Shown: positions 36,081 through 45,886, counted from the stretch's first letter. The stretch is DNA of 64,000 nucleotides from Calditrichota bacterium (GCA_024278755.1 JAJRSO010000027.1:58987-122986); one strand, 5' to 3'. The notes: generated from the letters alone by a model not told the origin. A program made the numbers and translations.

Positions 36081-39000
36081 ATGATTAAAAAAAACCTGCT
36101 TCTTTTCCTTTCTTTATTCTTTATTGTCAATATTCTGCCGGCGGCAGATGTGCAATATACCGTTATCCGCAATGATGCGAATGTTTTTCATATAAAAATC
36201 CATATTCCGAAACCCGTTTTACGGTTAGAACAAGGCAAAACATTTGCTTTTTATCCGGATGCGCAATATTACACGGATGCGCAAAACGCTTATCTTCCTG
36301 TTTTGAGCAAACTGTTTAATCTGTCTTCAAAAGAGGCGCCTCAGGTAAAAATAATTCAAAGCAAGATAAGCAGTATGCAGACGCCGAATTACCTAATTGC
36401 GGAGCGTAGCAGTATTAAGCTGGAAAATGATAATTCCGGTCAGGTAGCGCAGGCAAAATATTTGGGGAATTATAGTAAAATCCCTTTGTTTGTCCTGAAT
36501 ATATTTCCGGTTCGCTATAATGTAGAGCAAGGGAGGCTTGATTGGTACGAAGAGATAGAACTCGAAGTGACTGCCGGCCATTCGAATCAAAACACTTCTG
36601 TTTTGAATGTACAGACAAAAACGCAAAACAATAGCTTTTTAAATCGGGTTATTCTAAATCAAAAACAAACATTTTCTGTTTCGGAAGAGCCTGTTTCCGT
36701 TTTGGATAAAACTGCGGAAACGGCTGCAGGTATGTTTGATCGCTATACGACACTTTTTAAGATTCTGGTCGACGAGGAGGGAATTTATAAAATTACGTAT
36801 GCCGATTTAGAAGATGCGGAGTTTCCTATTGCTTCTGTAAATCCGTCCAATTTAAGGCTTTTTAACAAAGGTCGTGAAGTTCCGCTTTATTTGCATGGGC
36901 TTGCAGACGGTACATTTGATGAAAAGGATTATATCGAATTTTGGGGCCAACGCAATGAAAAAACACTTTTGGAGCGGTTTCCTGATATTTATGCAGACCC
37001 TTTTTCCGACATAAATGTTTACTGGCTGGCGGCCGGAAACGAACCGGGAATGAAAATGTCGGAGGAAAGCGGACGTTTGCTCGGCGGGGAAAAGTATGTG
37101 TTTCAGCCTTATGCCTATACCGAAACCCTGCATTTTGAAGAAGACAATCACCATGAGAATTTCGGCCATTCCACTTCCAAGCGGAATCGTCCGTCTTATG
37201 AATTAGATCACTGGTATTTTGATTCCGGTATCAGTGCGCCGGAAGGGATTGCCTATGATTTTTATGTGCCCTATCCATTTGAATCCGGTTCGAACGTTGA
37301 AATAACGGCTGCTTTTCGCGGCAAAAGTTATTTTAGCAGTGCAACAAATCCCTTGGTAGGTCACCAGGTCGATTTAAAACTGCGTGGAAAAGGCGACGTT
37401 TCCAAATTGATTGCCCGGGTTGTGCCTGCAGATCATTGGCGTGATCAGGAGATGCGTTTTATTTCCAATGCCGATTCAGCCGTAAAAATATCACAGTCGG
37501 TATTGAATAACGGTTTAAACCGAATCGAAGTGGATATGTTTCAAACCGGCGTCACGGATATTGTTTTGATGAACTGGTTTGAAATAAAATATCTGCGAAA
37601 ATACAGGGCATATAAAAATTATATCAAGTTCCATGTGGATGAAGATTTTTTTAACAATGCCTACGTGAATATCGGCGATAATATTCAGATAAATGTGGAT
37701 GGGTTTGATACCAGTGATATTTCGTTGTATAAAATTGGGGTTAGTAAACTGGTTAACGGTAAAATTGCTTTCATAAATGACAATAATTTTCATTCGTTCG
37801 GAATATCTTTTCAGGATCAAATATTTGATCCCTCCATCGAATATGTTGCTTTAACGGAGAGCGCCAAAAAGAAACCCCTTTCCATCATTCCTTTTAAACC
37901 GTGGAACGGCAGGAACGCAAACGAAACATTATTACATGTTTCGGTTCCGATAAATTATTTAATTGTAACCCACGAATTGTTTTATCAAAATGCGATAAAA
38001 CTGCGCGATTTAAAAATTCAACAGGGGCTTTCGGCCGAAGTAGTTACGGTAGAAAATATTTACGATACGTTTAATAACGGAATCAAGTCGCCGTTAGCAA
38101 TAAAAGAATTCATTAAATATGCGGTGCAAAATTGGAGCGTATCGGCTCCCCTGGAATATGTGGTCTTTGTAGGAAAAGCCTCTTACGACTATAAAGGACG
38201 CATAAAAAAGGATTCGGATCTTGTCCCCACCTTTTTATATCAGACGGAAAAATACGGGGCGGCGGCGTCGGATTACTGGTATTCGTTATTAGATGATGAT
38301 TATATACCTGATGTCTGCGTGGCGCGTATTCCGGCTTCTACGAATCAGGAATTGCTTAACTATATTGATAAAGTAGCACATTATGAGCAGGAAAATAACA
38401 TTCCGGGCGAGTGGATAAACAACGCCTTGTTTATAAGCGGCAATGACGCCGGCAACGGAGACCGGGAATATCTAACAAACCAACCCATTTTTCGTTCTCA
38501 GAATTTACGTCTTCTTAATAATCAGCTTCCGCAAAATATGTTTACCAGTCGCCTGAATACGGTTAAAGACGAAAGTATTCAGGGATATGATCCTGATTTT
38601 GGCAGCACGACCGATCTTAAGGAATATTTTAATGACGGTCTTGCCTTTGTCAACTTTTTAGGGCATGGCGGCGGTGGAATCTGGGCCGATGTGAATCTTC
38701 TAAATCTTTCCGATGTGGATGATCTTAATAATGGTTACAAGTTGCCCTTTGTTGCGAGTATGACCTGCTTTACGGGCGCTTTTGAAAACCCAAGTCGCCT
38801 GGGTCTGGCTGAAAAACTAATTTTAAGTGAAAAAAAAGGCGCCATCGGAATCCTTGCTGCCTCGGGTGTAGGTTGGAAATACAATGATTTTGCCGTAGAG
38901 TGGAGCTTGTTGGATTTCCTTTGGGATAAGAATCTTACTTTTGGCCAGGCGGTCAATTTGATGAAGATACATTATATGGCCAATCCGGTTTATACGACAG

Positions 39001-41144
39001 AAGAAGGTGATTTTTATACATTTGGTTACGGTGGTTTAAAACATTCCATGGTGAATCAGTATAATTTCCTCGGCGATCCTTCGTTAAGAATTATTCAACC
39101 CCAAGAGCAGATTACGGTTCAGGTTTCGAATCCCAGTCCATCAGCGGGAGATACGCTTGATATTCGTCTTTCGGGAACCTCATTAAATGCGGCAGACGGG
39201 CATGTTAAAATTACAAATCAGCAAAACCTGTTAGTATACGAACATTATTTTTCATATACTTCGGGATATTCTTTCCGATTCCCGGTACCGGAAGCGGGAG
39301 CCGGGCAAACGTATACGGTTAAGGCTTTTGTCTCTGTTTCTTCTGCAAATGGAGCCGGAAATGCGTTTATCCAGGTGGAACGACCATTTATTAAATCCGT
39401 ATCCATCTTGCCCCGGAACCCGAAAGTAAACCAACCTATTTCTTTTAGCATTGTTGCCAAGAGTCAAAACCGATTGACCGAAATGGAATTAATAAATTTT
39501 CGTAATTTCAATACTCCATACGGATCATCTACCCGCATTCAAATGGAGCGGGTGAACGATACCTTGTTTCAGTCTTCCAATTCGTATGGCGGGTTTAGCG
39601 ACGGCGGGGTAAAATATTTTGATATTTATGCCAAGGATGAAACAGGGAAGACGTTTCTGCAGCGCAGACAGGCTTTCACCGTTATAGACACCCGTCCGGA
39701 TATCGCTCTAAAAGTCGGAAGTTTGGCCTATACGGGCAGCGATAAGCTACAATTAAAATTTGAGGTTCAAAATAATTCGGACAGCTCGCTATCTAATGTA
39801 AAAATACGTTGCTTTGATCAGCAGAGTATTGAAACCGGTGACTATTTTACCGAGTTGTCTGTGCCTGTTAATGCAAGAGAACAAAAAATAATTTTGGTAG
39901 ATTACACACCTGCCAATACGGCAACCGTGCGATCATTCAAAATTATATCCGATCCGGATGATACAATTGACGAATCAAATGAAAACAACAATGTCCTGTT
40001 GCAAACGTTAACCACAGATCATGTATTTATAAACCATTCTTTGGGTACGTCTTCGGACGGCATGAGTAATGATACAATTCGGGTTGCAGCAAAATGGAAT
40101 TATTTTGTCGAAGCGAATACGCTTCCGTCCTCTGCTGTAATTCAGTTCTCAGAAATCGATTTATCGGGCTTCCTTAAAGCGGATATTCAAAAAGGGCTCC
40201 GTTATGTGCCGTTTCACGGCTCACAGGATTCTTCGGGAATTACCATAACCTATCCGCCGTTTATTTCGGAGGCAAACCTAAAGGCAACGCTTTCGGTGAA
40301 ACTGGATACAACTGTGTTTTCTACGCAGGAAGTGCAAAACATTACGCTTTTCCGTTTTGATTCCTATTTAAATCTCTGGCTGCTTATGGGGAAAGATTCT
40401 TTACGGAACGGAATCCTCTATGCAACAATTAATAAATCCGGTGACTATGCGGTTTTTTATGCAAACGATAAAGAAAAACCGGTTATTGAAGTGAGCGCCG
40501 ACGGTCGTCCCATTGTAAAGAATATGACGCTTTCCGGTAAACCGCGTCTGTCCATGCTCTTACAAGATGAAAACGGCGTAAATTTCACAAATTCCTTAAA
40601 TGTTTTTCTCGACGATATTCCCTATGTGATAAACGGCGTTCCACAGATACAGCAAGAGGTTTCCATCCCGGACAGCCTGCGTAATTCAAAAGCGGTAATG
40701 ATTGCTCTGTCTCCCAATCTGGAAGCGGGAACCCATACGCTTAACGTTTCGGTAACCGATGTAAATGGGAACCTTGCCGAGCAAAACAGTCAGTTTGTAA
40801 TTACGGATAATTTTACATTAACTATTCACGGAAATTATCCAAATCCCTTTTCTGATGAAACCATTCTGGCTTATACCGTAAGCAGTATAAATGATCTCGA
40901 TGATTTTAAAATACGCATCTATACGGTATCCGGTCGACTTATACGAAAAACAATGCTTCCTTTTGATGAATCCATAAATGCTTTTGATGATGATATTCGT
41001 TCTGTCGGTTATCATGAAGTTGTTTGGGACGGAAGAGATGACGATGGCAAACAGGTTGCTAACGGAGTCTATTTTATGGTTGTAACAGGGAAGTTTAGAG
41101 GAAAAACAGTTAAACGTACATTAAAAATTGCAAGATTACGATGA
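36081..41144 (+). CDS. porU: PorU-like C25 (gingipain-family) protease, type IX secretion sortase
   Basis: 1687 residues. Signal peptide (about 1-21). An N-terminal prodomain-like region leads to a peptidase C25 domain (about 630-1010) that starts with VPINYLIVTHELFYQNA. Catalytic dyad: His862 in NFLGHGGGG and Cys896 in ASMTCFTGAF, 34 apart, close to the gingipain spacing. Next come Ig-like and CARDB-like domains and a C-terminal sorting domain with YPNPFSDETILAY and DGKQVANGVYFMVV. In studied T9SS, PorU sits on the outer surface with PorV, cuts off the sorting domains of cargo and attaches cargo to lipopolysaccharide. At 1687 residues it is longer than PorU of Porphyromonas (about 1160). The gene overlaps porV (ATGA). 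A plain secreted C25 protease is the alternative, but the porV neighbour favours PorU. Confidence 0.85.
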   Translation: MIKKNLLLFLSLFFIVNILPAADVQYTVIRNDANVFHIKIHIPKPVLRLEQGKTFAFYPDAQYYTDAQNAYLPVLSKLFNLSSKEAPQVKIIQSKISSMQTPNYLIAERSSIKLENDNSGQVAQAKYLGNYSKIPLFVLNIFPVRYNVEQGRLDWYEEIELEVTAGHSNQNTSVLNVQTKTQNNSFLNRVILNQKQTFSVSEEPVSVLDKTAETAAGMFDRYTTLFKILVDEEGIYKITYADLEDAEFPIASVNPSNLRLFNKGREVPLYLHGLADGTFDEKDYIEFWGQRNEKTLLERFPDIYADPFSDINVYWLAAGNEPGMKMSEESGRLLGGEKYVFQPYAYTETLHFEEDNHHENFGHSTSKRNRPSYELDHWYFDSGISAPEGIAYDFYVPYPFESGSNVEITAAFRGKSYFSSATNPLVGHQVDLKLRGKGDVSKLIARVVPADHWRDQEMRFISNADSAVKISQSVLNNGLNRIEVDMFQTGVTDIVLMNWFEIKYLRKYRAYKNYIKFHVDEDFFNNAYVNIGDNIQINVDGFDTSDISLYKIGVSKLVNGKIAFINDNNFHSFGISFQDQIFDPSIEYVALTESAKKKPLSIIPFKPWNGRNANETLLHVSVPINYLIVTHELFYQNAIKLRDLKIQQGLSAEVVTVENIYDTFNNGIKSPLAIKEFIKYAVQNWSVSAPLEYVVFVGKASYDYKGRIKKDSDLVPTFLYQTEKYGAAASDYWYSLLDDDYIPDVCVARIPASTNQELLNYIDKVAHYEQENNIPGEWINNALFISGNDAGNGDREYLTNQPIFRSQNLRLLNNQLPQNMFTSRLNTVKDESIQGYDPDFGSTTDLKEYFNDGLAFVNFLGHGGGGIWADVNLLNLSDVDDLNNGYKLPFVASMTCFTGAFENPSRLGLAEKLILSEKKGAIGILAASGVGWKYNDFAVEWSLLDFLWDKNLTFGQAVNLMKIHYMANPVYTTEEGDFYTFGYGGLKHSMVNQYNFLGDPSLRIIQPQEQITVQVSNPSPSAGDTLDIRLSGTSLNAADGHVKITNQQNLLVYEHYFSYTSGYSFRFPVPEAGAGQTYTVKAFVSVSSANGAGNAFIQVERPFIKSVSILPRNPKVNQPISFSIVAKSQNRLTEMELINFRNFNTPYGSSTRIQMERVNDTLFQSSNSYGGFSDGGVKYFDIYAKDETGKTFLQRRQAFTVIDTRPDIALKVGSLAYTGSDKLQLKFEVQNNSDSSLSNVKIRCFDQQSIETGDYFTELSVPVNAREQKIILVDYTPANTATVRSFKIISDPDDTIDESNENNNVLLQTLTTDHVFINHSLGTSSDGMSNDTIRVAAKWNYFVEANTLPSSAVIQFSEIDLSGFLKADIQKGLRYVPFHGSQDSSGITITYPPFISEANLKATLSVKLDTTVFSTQEVQNITLFRFDSYLNLWLLMGKDSLRNGILYATINKSGDYAVFYANDKEKPVIEVSADGRPIVKNMTLSGKPRLSMLLQDENGVNFTNSLNVFLDDIPYVINGVPQIQQEVSIPDSLRNSKAVMIALSPNLEAGTHTLNVSVTDVNGNLAEQNSQFVITDNFTLTIHGNYPNPFSDETILAYTVSSINDLDDFKIRIYTVSGRLIRKTMLPFDESINAFDDDIRSVGYHEVVWDGRDDDGKQVANGVYFMVVTGKFRGKTVKRTLKIARLR

Positions 41145-42151
41145 AAAAAATTCTTTTATATAGTATAATTGTATTAATGCCGCTTTTTAGTCAGGCGCAG
41201 AATTCCCGTTATGCAGCTTCCTTTATGGAACTGGGTATTGGGCCGCGGGCTTTGGGAATGGGCAACGCTTATGTGGGGATAAGCAATGATGTAACCGGCG
41301 TTTTCTGGAATCCTGCCGGGTTAGCGCTTTTACCAAATCCGCAGGCGTCATCCATGTATGCCAGTTTGTTTAATCAGTTGGAAAACCAGAGTTACGCGGC
41401 CGCAGCCATGCCGGTTTTCGGTGGCGCTTCTATCGCATTGTCCTGGGTACGTTTGAGTATTGACGATATTCCCCGTTATGAATTTGATAATAGCTTTGAC
41501 GCCTATGATCGTGTGATTAGCGGTATTGGCACACCGCTCACCTCTTTGCCGGTAAATCATTTCTCCAGTTTTAATGATGCTTTTATCGTTACTTTTGCCA
41601 AGTACATCCGGTGGAATGTTGACCTTGGGTGGCAATACTTTGAAATTCCCATTGATGTGGGATTTGGTCTTAACTTAAAAATGATACGCCAGTCCATCGA
41701 TGATAAAACGGGTTCGGGTATCGGCTTAGACGCCGGCTTTATTTCCCGTATCGGTCTCAATGAGATTTTTAGCGATATTAATTATGGTGATCTTGCTTTT
41801 GGATTAAATATTCAGGATCTTACACAGACGCAGATAACATGGAATACCGATTCTAAACATAAAGATAAAGTTCCCTATAATTTTAAATATGGAATTGCGT
41901 ATACACAGCCGCTATCTTTTTTAAAAAGTACTTTTACGGTTGCGTTTGATTTGAACAGCAGATATACCGGTTCGGCCCATCTTGGGGGAGAATTTCTATA
42001 TCATTCGCTACTTGCCGTACGGATGGGATTAAATTCCGGTTTTTTTACTGCCGGCGCCGGTTTATATTTATGGAAATTCAAATTTGATTATTCATATCAA
42101 GGACATGATCTGGGGAATTCACACCGTATTTCAATATTATTTGGTCTGTAG
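41141..42151 (+). CDS. porV: PorV-like outer-membrane barrel
   Basis: 336 residues. Signal peptide of about 19 residues, then the PorV/PorQ signature FMELGIGPRALGMGNAYVGI and NDVTGVFWNPAGLALLPN, and aromatic alternating strands to the end (HRISILFGL). PorV is a 14-stranded FadL-like barrel that collects cargo from the T9SS translocon and delivers it to PorU. Its start overlaps the porU stop, so the two are translationally coupled. Confidence 0.88.
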   Translation: MKKILLYSIIVLMPLFSQAQNSRYAASFMELGIGPRALGMGNAYVGISNDVTGVFWNPAGLALLPNPQASSMYASLFNQLENQSYAAAAMPVFGGASIALSWVRLSIDDIPRYEFDNSFDAYDRVISGIGTPLTSLPVNHFSSFNDAFIVTFAKYIRWNVDLGWQYFEIPIDVGFGLNLKMIRQSIDDKTGSGIGLDAGFISRIGLNEIFSDINYGDLAFGLNIQDLTQTQITWNTDSKHKDKVPYNFKYGIAYTQPLSFLKSTFTVAFDLNSRYTGSAHLGGEFLYHSLLAVRMGLNSGFFTAGAGLYLWKFKFDYSYQGHDLGNSHRISILFGL

Positions 42152-42156
42152 CTGAT

Positions 42157-42945
42157 ATGAAACGTCTGTTTTTTTATCTGATTGGAGGATTATTAATTGC
42201 GTCCTGTTCGGACCCGCAAGGCGTAAAGCCAACCCCTCCGGATGCTGTTCAGCTGGTCTTACGGGTTCCGGGAGCGGATTCTTTGGAAATCGAAAGGGGT
42301 ATTGACGCTGCTCCGAATCCGGGCGAAGTGCTTAATGCCATTCAGCTGATGTGGTACGAACCGGCTAATACAGTTGATTTAAAACAATATAAAATTTACC
42401 GCAGCGCGCATGAATCCGGAGTAGTCAATTATGACCTGCACGCGGTTAAAGAAATTGGTCAGCAAGGCGCGGTCGATACAATTTATATTGATACTCAAGA
42501 TTTAGAACAGAATGTTCGATACTATTATTATGTCACCGCGGTAGATAAAGACGACCGGGAAAGCACAACTTCCGATACGGTTTCGTATGAGTTGTTAGCA
42601 AAACCAAACCAATTGTCCCTAAATGGTAATTCTTCGGAAATTACAGAGCCGGTAATGGATTTTAGCTGGTGGAGCCTGGAAACCGATTTTTTCTATCTAA
42701 GGATTGAAGAATATATAAATGAAGATTTTCATCCCCTGGTATATTTTGCCAAAATACAAAGCACCTATGATGATGGCTGGCAAAATTACCGTCTCGAAGG
42801 GGATTGGTTAAAGACACTTTTTTATACTAACGGACATTTTCGCTGGCGTATCGATACGGTTGGGGACGAGGATATACAGCATCATGCCTATTCCGGATCG
42901 GAATCGGACTGGAAGCCGTTTAAGGTAATTTGGAGCACCGAATGA
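42157..42945 (+). CDS. FN3-like lipoprotein
   Basis: 262 residues. Lipobox with Cys17 (LLIASCSDP). Residues about 50-145 look like a fibronectin type III domain (AIQLMWYEPANTVDLKQYKI, RYYYYVTAVDKDDRES) and the remainder like a second beta-sandwich (MDFSWWSLETDFFYLRI). It lies 5 bases after porV and its stop overlaps the SLBB gene start (ATGA). A lipoprotein accessory to the PorU/PorV surface machinery is a reasonable inference; I know of no named homologue. Confidence 0.7.
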   Translation: MKRLFFYLIGGLLIASCSDPQGVKPTPPDAVQLVLRVPGADSLEIERGIDAAPNPGEVLNAIQLMWYEPANTVDLKQYKIYRSAHESGVVNYDLHAVKEIGQQGAVDTIYIDTQDLEQNVRYYYYVTAVDKDDRESTTSDTVSYELLAKPNQLSLNGNSSEITEPVMDFSWWSLETDFFYLRIEEYINEDFHPLVYFAKIQSTYDDGWQNYRLEGDWLKTLFYTNGHFRWRIDTVGDEDIQHHAYSGSESDWKPFKVIWSTE

Positions 42946-43436
42946 AACGTTTCTTATTTCTGTTTATCGCTATGTTTACCATAAATTTATCCGCCCAGAG
43001 TTTTGATCAGCTCCCGGTTTTTAACCAGCAGCAACAAACCATTAACAGCTTTTCGGATCGTCCGGCGCAGTATATATTGGGCAGCGACGATATTTTGCTG
43101 GTTAATGTGAATTTATGGGGACATGTACAGCGTCCGGGAATTTACAGTATTCCTAGCGCCTATTCGCTGATCGATTTAATCTCATCGGCAGGCGGACCGC
43201 TTAAAACCGCCCGTCTCAGCGATGTGCGGATTGTTCGTAAAAATCAGGAAGTTATTCAGGTTGATATAGAAAAATTTCTCAAAACAGGAAATGTTGCACT
43301 GCTTCCTTTGCTGCAGCCCGGCGATACGATTATTGTGTCGGGAAGCGTACAGGATATATTTACAAGAGTCGTGGCAATTTTCCGGGATTTAGCCATTATT
43401 GCCAATGTATTTGTGCTGGCTAACCGCACATATTAA
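42942..43436 (+). CDS. Short SLBB-domain secreted protein, Wza-like
   Basis: 164 residues from ATG 42942, which overlaps the previous stop (ATGA) and has GGAG upstream; TTG 42930 is less likely. Signal peptide to about residue 20, a polysaccharide-export-like stretch (YILGSDDILLVNVNLWGHVQ), then one SLBB domain (RPGIYSIPSAYSLIDLISSAGG to LLQPGDTIIVSG) and a hydrophobic C-terminal segment (VVAIFRDLAIIANVFVL). Capsule exporters of the Wza family are more than twice as long and have several SLBB domains; this is a minimal form. No capsule genes surround it. Role unknown. Confidence 0.75.
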   Translation: MKRFLFLFIAMFTINLSAQSFDQLPVFNQQQQTINSFSDRPAQYILGSDDILLVNVNLWGHVQRPGIYSIPSAYSLIDLISSAGGPLKTARLSDVRIVRKNQEVIQVDIEKFLKTGNVALLPLLQPGDTIIVSGSVQDIFTRVVAIFRDLAIIANVFVLANRTY

Positions 43437-43476
43437 TAATTTGCAGATCCCTGTTTTAAATTATGTGGGAGGTAAA

Positions 43477-44619
43477 ATGAAAAAGAATTACTTTACTGTT
43501 ATTGTTTTACTGCTTTTGATAAGCAGTGTATCTGCCCAGTTAACCAACGCAAATCAGGAGCTTTTTTATACACAAACGGCCGCAACCGTCGAGCCGGGCC
43601 AGCTTCAGGTTTTCACCGATATGAATTTTTTTACAAAAGCGGGCGATTTTATCGGTTCTTCCAAGCCTCTTGATTTTAAACAGGTAAATTACTGGTTGGT
43701 TGCCGGTAATACCGTGTTTGCATACGGTATCAGTGAAAATTGGGATGTTGCCCTCGGTCTTCGCGTGTATCAGGATACGCATTCACCCAACGAGTATAAT
43801 CTACCCGGTGATATGTTTTTAACCATACGAAACGGCAACTATTCATTTGGACGTAATCATTTTAAGGCCGGTTTTATGGTTAGCTCCAGAATTCCCACCG
43901 GCAAAGATCACAATTATCCCTTTGCAGAATATGCCAGCGGCTCGTTTGAGTACGGATTTTTAAGCGCATTTTCATTTTATGCCGATCCCTATCTGCCGCA
44001 CCGATCGTTTAGTATGCATTTTAATGCGGGCTTCTGGAACCACAATGAAAATGGCAGCACCTTATATACATATTCTAATGGTACCAAACTAAAAGCAACT
44101 GTTAGTTCAAAGGATTTCAGGATGGCCCTGGCCGGCGTCATTCCCACCGCTATGTTTGATTTTAGAATGGAACTATCCGGCATTCTTTATATCACACCAC
44201 CAGATAATTTTGTATACAGCGCAGAAGAGTGGGCCTTTTTAAGCCCGAGTATACGGTATCGGGCGACAGACTGGCTGGCACTCGATTTTGGCGCCGATTT
44301 TCGTATTTCTCCGAAAGATCGTCAATTAACAACGGCGGCTATTTACGATTATTCTGCCAGTCTTGATTTACCTCCAAACTATCCGGATTGGAAAATCCAT
44401 CTTGGGCTCAATGCCGCGCTTAATTTAAGAGGCAAAGGAAATGCCGTTAGTTCCGATTATGTACGCGAAGAAGCTAAAGAAAAAGTAGATTTGTTCGAAT
44501 CTGTATTAGACGAGAAAGAAAAGGCCAAAGAAGTACAGCAGGAACTGGAAAATCTACGTAACGTACGTAAAGAAGCGCAAAAAGAAATTGAAGACCTGAA
44601 ACAAGAATTAGAAGATTAA
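43477..44619 (+). CDS. Outer-membrane barrel protein with C-terminal coiled coil (paralogue 1)
   Basis: 380 residues from ATG 43477, which has the strong SD GGGAGG; an in-frame extension upstream overlaps the SLBB gene and lacks an SD. Signal peptide (MKKNYFTVIVLLLLISSVSA), then about 310 residues of alternating beta strands with conserved pieces VNYWLVAGN, YQDTHSPNEYNLPGD, NYPFAEYASGS and ADPYLPHRSF. The last ~55 residues are a charged coiled coil (EKVDLFESVLDEKEKAKE; RKEAQKEIEDLKQELED). The next gene is a clear paralogue. The coiled coil would face the periplasm, where OmpA-like proteins carry a peptidoglycan domain, so it may tether or oligomerise. Function unknown. Confidence 0.75.
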   Translation: MKKNYFTVIVLLLLISSVSAQLTNANQELFYTQTAATVEPGQLQVFTDMNFFTKAGDFIGSSKPLDFKQVNYWLVAGNTVFAYGISENWDVALGLRVYQDTHSPNEYNLPGDMFLTIRNGNYSFGRNHFKAGFMVSSRIPTGKDHNYPFAEYASGSFEYGFLSAFSFYADPYLPHRSFSMHFNAGFWNHNENGSTLYTYSNGTKLKATVSSKDFRMALAGVIPTAMFDFRMELSGILYITPPDNFVYSAEEWAFLSPSIRYRATDWLALDFGADFRISPKDRQLTTAAIYDYSASLDLPPNYPDWKIHLGLNAALNLRGKGNAVSSDYVREEAKEKVDLFESVLDEKEKAKEVQQELENLRNVRKEAQKEIEDLKQELED

Positions 44620-44746
44620 ACGGTATAAACCAATAGAAGGCGGCTAAAACTATTCATTTATCCGTCTTGCGGAATTGATAATTAATTAATATCTTAAGCG
44701 TATTCAGAATAGATATTTAACTCCATTGAAATTAGAGGAGGTTGAG

Positions 44747-45886
44747 ATGAAAAAGATCAGCCTGTTACTTTTACTTCTTATCATTGGTACGGCGTTTAGC
44801 CAGCCGCCTAACGGAAGCAAGAGTCTGATCCACACACAAAGTGCCCGTACATTTGAGAGCGGCCGTCTCGAAATTCATTCGGATATGAATTTCTTTACAA
44901 GAGCCACCGAGTTTATTGGTTCCGGTACGAAGCCGGCCAACTTTAATGCCGTTAATTACTGGCTTGTTGCCGGTAATTTAACAGCTACATACGGCATTTT
45001 GGATAATTTCGATGTGACATTAGCATCCCGTCTCTATCAGGATACGCACTATGCCAATGAGTATAATCTGCCGGGCGATATCTTCTTGACTCTTAAGGGT
45101 GGTTCATTTGCTTTTGCCAACCGGAAAATGTACGCGGCGCTCATGTCCACATTTCGATTTGCCACGGGCGAGCAGCATAATTATCCGTTTACAGAATATG
45201 CCAGCGGCGCGTTGGAATATGCCTTTACCGGGGCCTTGTCGTACTTTTCCGACCCCTATTTACCGGAACGTTCCTTTAATGCACATTTAAATTTAGGCTG
45301 GTGGAATCATAACGAAGCGAGTACAGTTTTGTATAAATTTGCCAACGGAAATGAGTTAAAGGCGACTAAAAATTCCTCGGAACTTCAATATGCGTTTGGA
45401 GCTGTTTATCCGACGGCTCTATTCGACTACCGTCTGGAACTTTTTGGCACTGCGTTTATCAGCCAGCCGGATGAGTTTGTATACAGCCGCGAGAATTATA
45501 TGTATGTGACGCCAAGTATTCGTTTTAAAGCTTTACCTTTTTTAAGTGTGGACTTAGGCGTGGATATCCGTGCATTAGGAACAACGGACGAAACTTCCGG
45601 CGTACCAAATATAACAAACCCCGATTACGATCTTCCGAACTATGCGCCCTGGCGAGTTCATATGGGATTGAACCTGACCCTGCTTCCATTTACATCGGCA
45701 ACAAAATCCGAAGCGGAAGTTCAGCATGACGAATTTAACAAACGGGTTGAATTCTTTCAGAAAATCGTAGAAGAACGTCAGAAATCGGAAGATGTTCAGG
45801 AAGAACTGGATCGTCTCAAAGAAGAACGTAAAGAAGCAGAAAATGAACTGGAAGAGTTAAAACAGATTATGGAAGAGCAGGATTAA
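44747..45886 (+). CDS. Outer-membrane barrel protein with C-terminal coiled coil (paralogue 2)
   Basis: 379 residues from ATG 44747 with SD GAGGAGG. Signal peptide (MKKISLLLLLLIIGTAFS) and the same plan as paralogue 1: SDMNFFTRATEFIGSG, VNYWLVAGN, YQDTHYANEYNLPGD, NYPFTEYASGA and SDPYLPERSF, then a coiled coil (EFNKRVEFFQKIVEERQKSE; RKEAENELEELKQIMEEQ). The two are tandem duplicates separated by 127 bases. A terminator follows at 45942. Confidence 0.75.
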   Translation: MKKISLLLLLLIIGTAFSQPPNGSKSLIHTQSARTFESGRLEIHSDMNFFTRATEFIGSGTKPANFNAVNYWLVAGNLTATYGILDNFDVTLASRLYQDTHYANEYNLPGDIFLTLKGGSFAFANRKMYAALMSTFRFATGEQHNYPFTEYASGALEYAFTGALSYFSDPYLPERSFNAHLNLGWWNHNEASTVLYKFANGNELKATKNSSELQYAFGAVYPTALFDYRLELFGTAFISQPDEFVYSRENYMYVTPSIRFKALPFLSVDLGVDIRALGTTDETSGVPNITNPDYDLPNYAPWRVHMGLNLTLLPFTSATKSEAEVQHDEFNKRVEFFQKIVEERQKSEDVQEELDRLKEERKEAENELEELKQIMEEQD

